Of a DNA stretch of 6,939 nucleotides, positions 6,254-6,939 are shown piece after piece; the first letter of the stretch is position 1, and every line of letters starts with the position of its first letter. Position numbers and translations under genes: made by a program. The DNA is taken from contig SMWN01000117.1 of NCBI GenBank assembly GCA_004356415.1, positions 1 to 6,939 on the forward strand, in the 5' to 3' direction. Source of the DNA: Gammaproteobacteria bacterium (GTDB taxonomy: Bacteria > Pseudomonadota > Gammaproteobacteria > Eutrophobiales > Eutrophobiaceae). The notes beneath the pieces were generated by a model. That model did no database searches. It worked only from the letters and a program-made list of their open reading frames with translations, and was not told the DNA's origin.

Positions 6254-6356
6254 TTTTATTTTATGATTCACTTTAACGACCTGGCTCACCCACGGATGTG
6301 GGGCATGCAGCGCCAAATATCTATTTTCCTCAGCATAACAAATATTCGGTTGCACA
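6254..6356 (-). other. Gap or possible N-terminal extension between the MscS-like gene and the small membrane protein
   Basis: These 103 bases are open in frame with the downstream membrane-protein gene from GTG 6355, one base after the MscS-like stop (TAG at 6359-6357). They may be either untranslated or an N-terminal extension. They contain a small hairpin, CCCAC-GGAT-GTGGG at 6289-6302, without a T tract. No part of a missing MscS C-terminal domain is seen in any of the frames I checked. Confidence 0.45.
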
Positions 6357-6857
6357 CTACTGAAGAACAGTGATTGGATCTGTGAATAATTTTGAATTCG
6401 GAATCAGTACCTTATTCCCCTCGGAATCAAGCTCCGTGTATCGTAAATCAATAGAAATAACAATACCCTCGTAACCCGATACTTTTATACGGTTTCCTAG
6501 TTCGAATGGTCGATATAACAATATAAGGACACCAGAAAGAAGATTGGAAATAGTGTCTTTCATAGCGAAGCCAAGTGCAAATCCCGTCAACCCCAGACCG
6601 GCTACTAGCGCGGATACATTAATACCTAAGGTTCCGAGCGCAGTAACAAGGCCAAAAATCATAAGTGTAATATTGCTTGTACGAGCAAGTAGGGAAGTAA
6701 GATTACTATCTAATTTTAATCGTTCAGCGGCACTGTTGATTATTCTTTTTGCTATTTTCGCAAGGATAAAAAAAACGACTAAAATCACGACGACTCCGAT
6801 TACTCTTGGCAACCAGAGGGTCGCTTCATTAAGTAAGTATTGTACTAGATTTTCCAC
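6357..6857 (-). CDS. Short MscS-like mechanosensitive channel protein
   Basis: MscS-family channels open under membrane tension and release solutes during hypo-osmotic shock. The 166-residue protein has helix 1 at about 14-36, helix 2 at 61-79 and the pore helix at 82-115. The pore helix is glycine- and alanine-rich (ALVAGLGLTGFALGFAMKD, then SNLLSGVLILLYRPF, matching SNLAAGVLLVMFRPF of E. coli MscS). The beta domain follows (GNRIKVSGYEGIVISIDLRY, then LIPNSKLFTDPITVLQ). It stops just there, whereas E. coli MscS (286 residues) continues with a C-terminal alpha/beta domain that forms the cytosolic cage. Start GTG 6857 is supported by AGAGGT at 6867-6872, 9 bases upstream. It overlaps a possible upstream gene by 13 bases and is followed by the small membrane-protein gene. 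It is either a naturally short family member or a truncation; I lean towards the former. Confidence 0.87.
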   Translation of the reverse strand: MENLVQYLLNEATLWLPRVIGVVVILVVFFILAKIAKRIINSAAERLKLDSNLTSLLARTSNITLMIFGLVTALGTLGINVSALVAGLGLTGFALGFAMKDTISNLLSGVLILLYRPFELGNRIKVSGYEGIVISIDLRYTELDSEGNKVLIPNSKLFTDPITVLQ

Positions 6858-6939
6858 AGTCTACTGACCTCTTGCTGTTCTTCTGAAAGTAATACCTGAT
6901 GCTCGACTATAACACGCATTTTTTGCGACCCGTGGCACG
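6845..6939 (-). CDS. Possible C-terminal end of an upstream gene (cut by the window edge)
   Basis: One minus-strand frame is open from the window edge to TAG at 6847-6845. Its last residues are MRVIVEHQVLLSEEQQEV followed by SRLWKI, with CHGSQK before them. The polar, Glu/Gln-rich composition looks more like coding sequence than the competing frame, which reads arginine-rich and ends earlier. It would overlap the GTG start of the MscS-like gene by 13 bases, a common arrangement of coupled genes, with the MscS ribosome-binding site inside its tail. Too little is visible to name a family, and chance openness over 95 bases is possible. Confidence 0.35.
   Translation of the reverse strand, partial: CHGSQKMRVIVEHQVLLSEEQQEVSRLWKI

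Noticed and set aside
6254..6356. Integron attC-like recombination site (GTTAAAG and a GC-rich hairpin)
   Set aside because: The core does not fit GTTRRRY, the matching RYYYAAC end is poor (4 of 7), and no integrase or cassette array is present.
6544..6867. 107-codon plus-strand frame opposite the MscS-like gene
   Set aside because: The minus-strand MscS pore and beta-domain motifs are clear, so the opposite frame is a shadow.

Overview
The window reads as chromosomal core sequence from a Gram-negative bacterium, most likely a mid-GC gammaproteobacterium. Spot hand counts give about 45-50% GC in pyrG and fhs and about 36% near the right end. The evidence is the pyrG-kdsA-eno gene order, lipopolysaccharide Kdo synthesis, and E. 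coli-like PyrG and enolase sequences. The species cannot be fixed from the sequence alone.

Left block (1-2707, minus strand): a pyrG-kdsA-eno operon. PyrG and KdsA overlap by 14 bases, and eno follows kdsA after 33 bases and runs off the left edge. The products fit together: enolase makes phosphoenolpyruvate, KdsA uses it to make Kdo-8-phosphate, and PyrG makes the CTP later needed to activate Kdo as CMP-Kdo. The KdsA carries all four metal-ligand residues of the metal-dependent class (C21, H195, E232, D243) rather than the Asn type of E. coli. Upstream of pyrG (2708-2991) is a divergent intergenic stretch with a possible 38-residue small ORF on the minus strand.

Middle block (2992-5848, plus strand): a ten-helix DMT/EamA-family transporter, a 301-base non-coding or relict stretch, and fhs. 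The stretch holds a short tandem repeat, a hairpin, two perfect inverted repeats and a very AT-rich leader. fhs encodes a complete formate-tetrahydrofolate ligase with both family signatures and is closed by a strong intrinsic terminator (5871-5903).

Right block (5975-6939, minus strand, convergent with fhs): a small three-helix membrane protein of unknown function, a short MscS-like mechanosensitive channel protein, and the possible 3' end of another gene that overlaps the channel gene. The MscS-like protein has the membrane pore and beta domain but stops before the usual C-terminal cytosolic domain. This block is more AT-rich than the rest.

No mobile element, CRISPR array, RNA gene or clearly new multi-gene system is visible. 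The most interesting items are the metallo-type KdsA, the truncated MscS-like protein with its small membrane neighbour, the fhs leader with its inverted repeats, and the possible small ORF ahead of pyrG.
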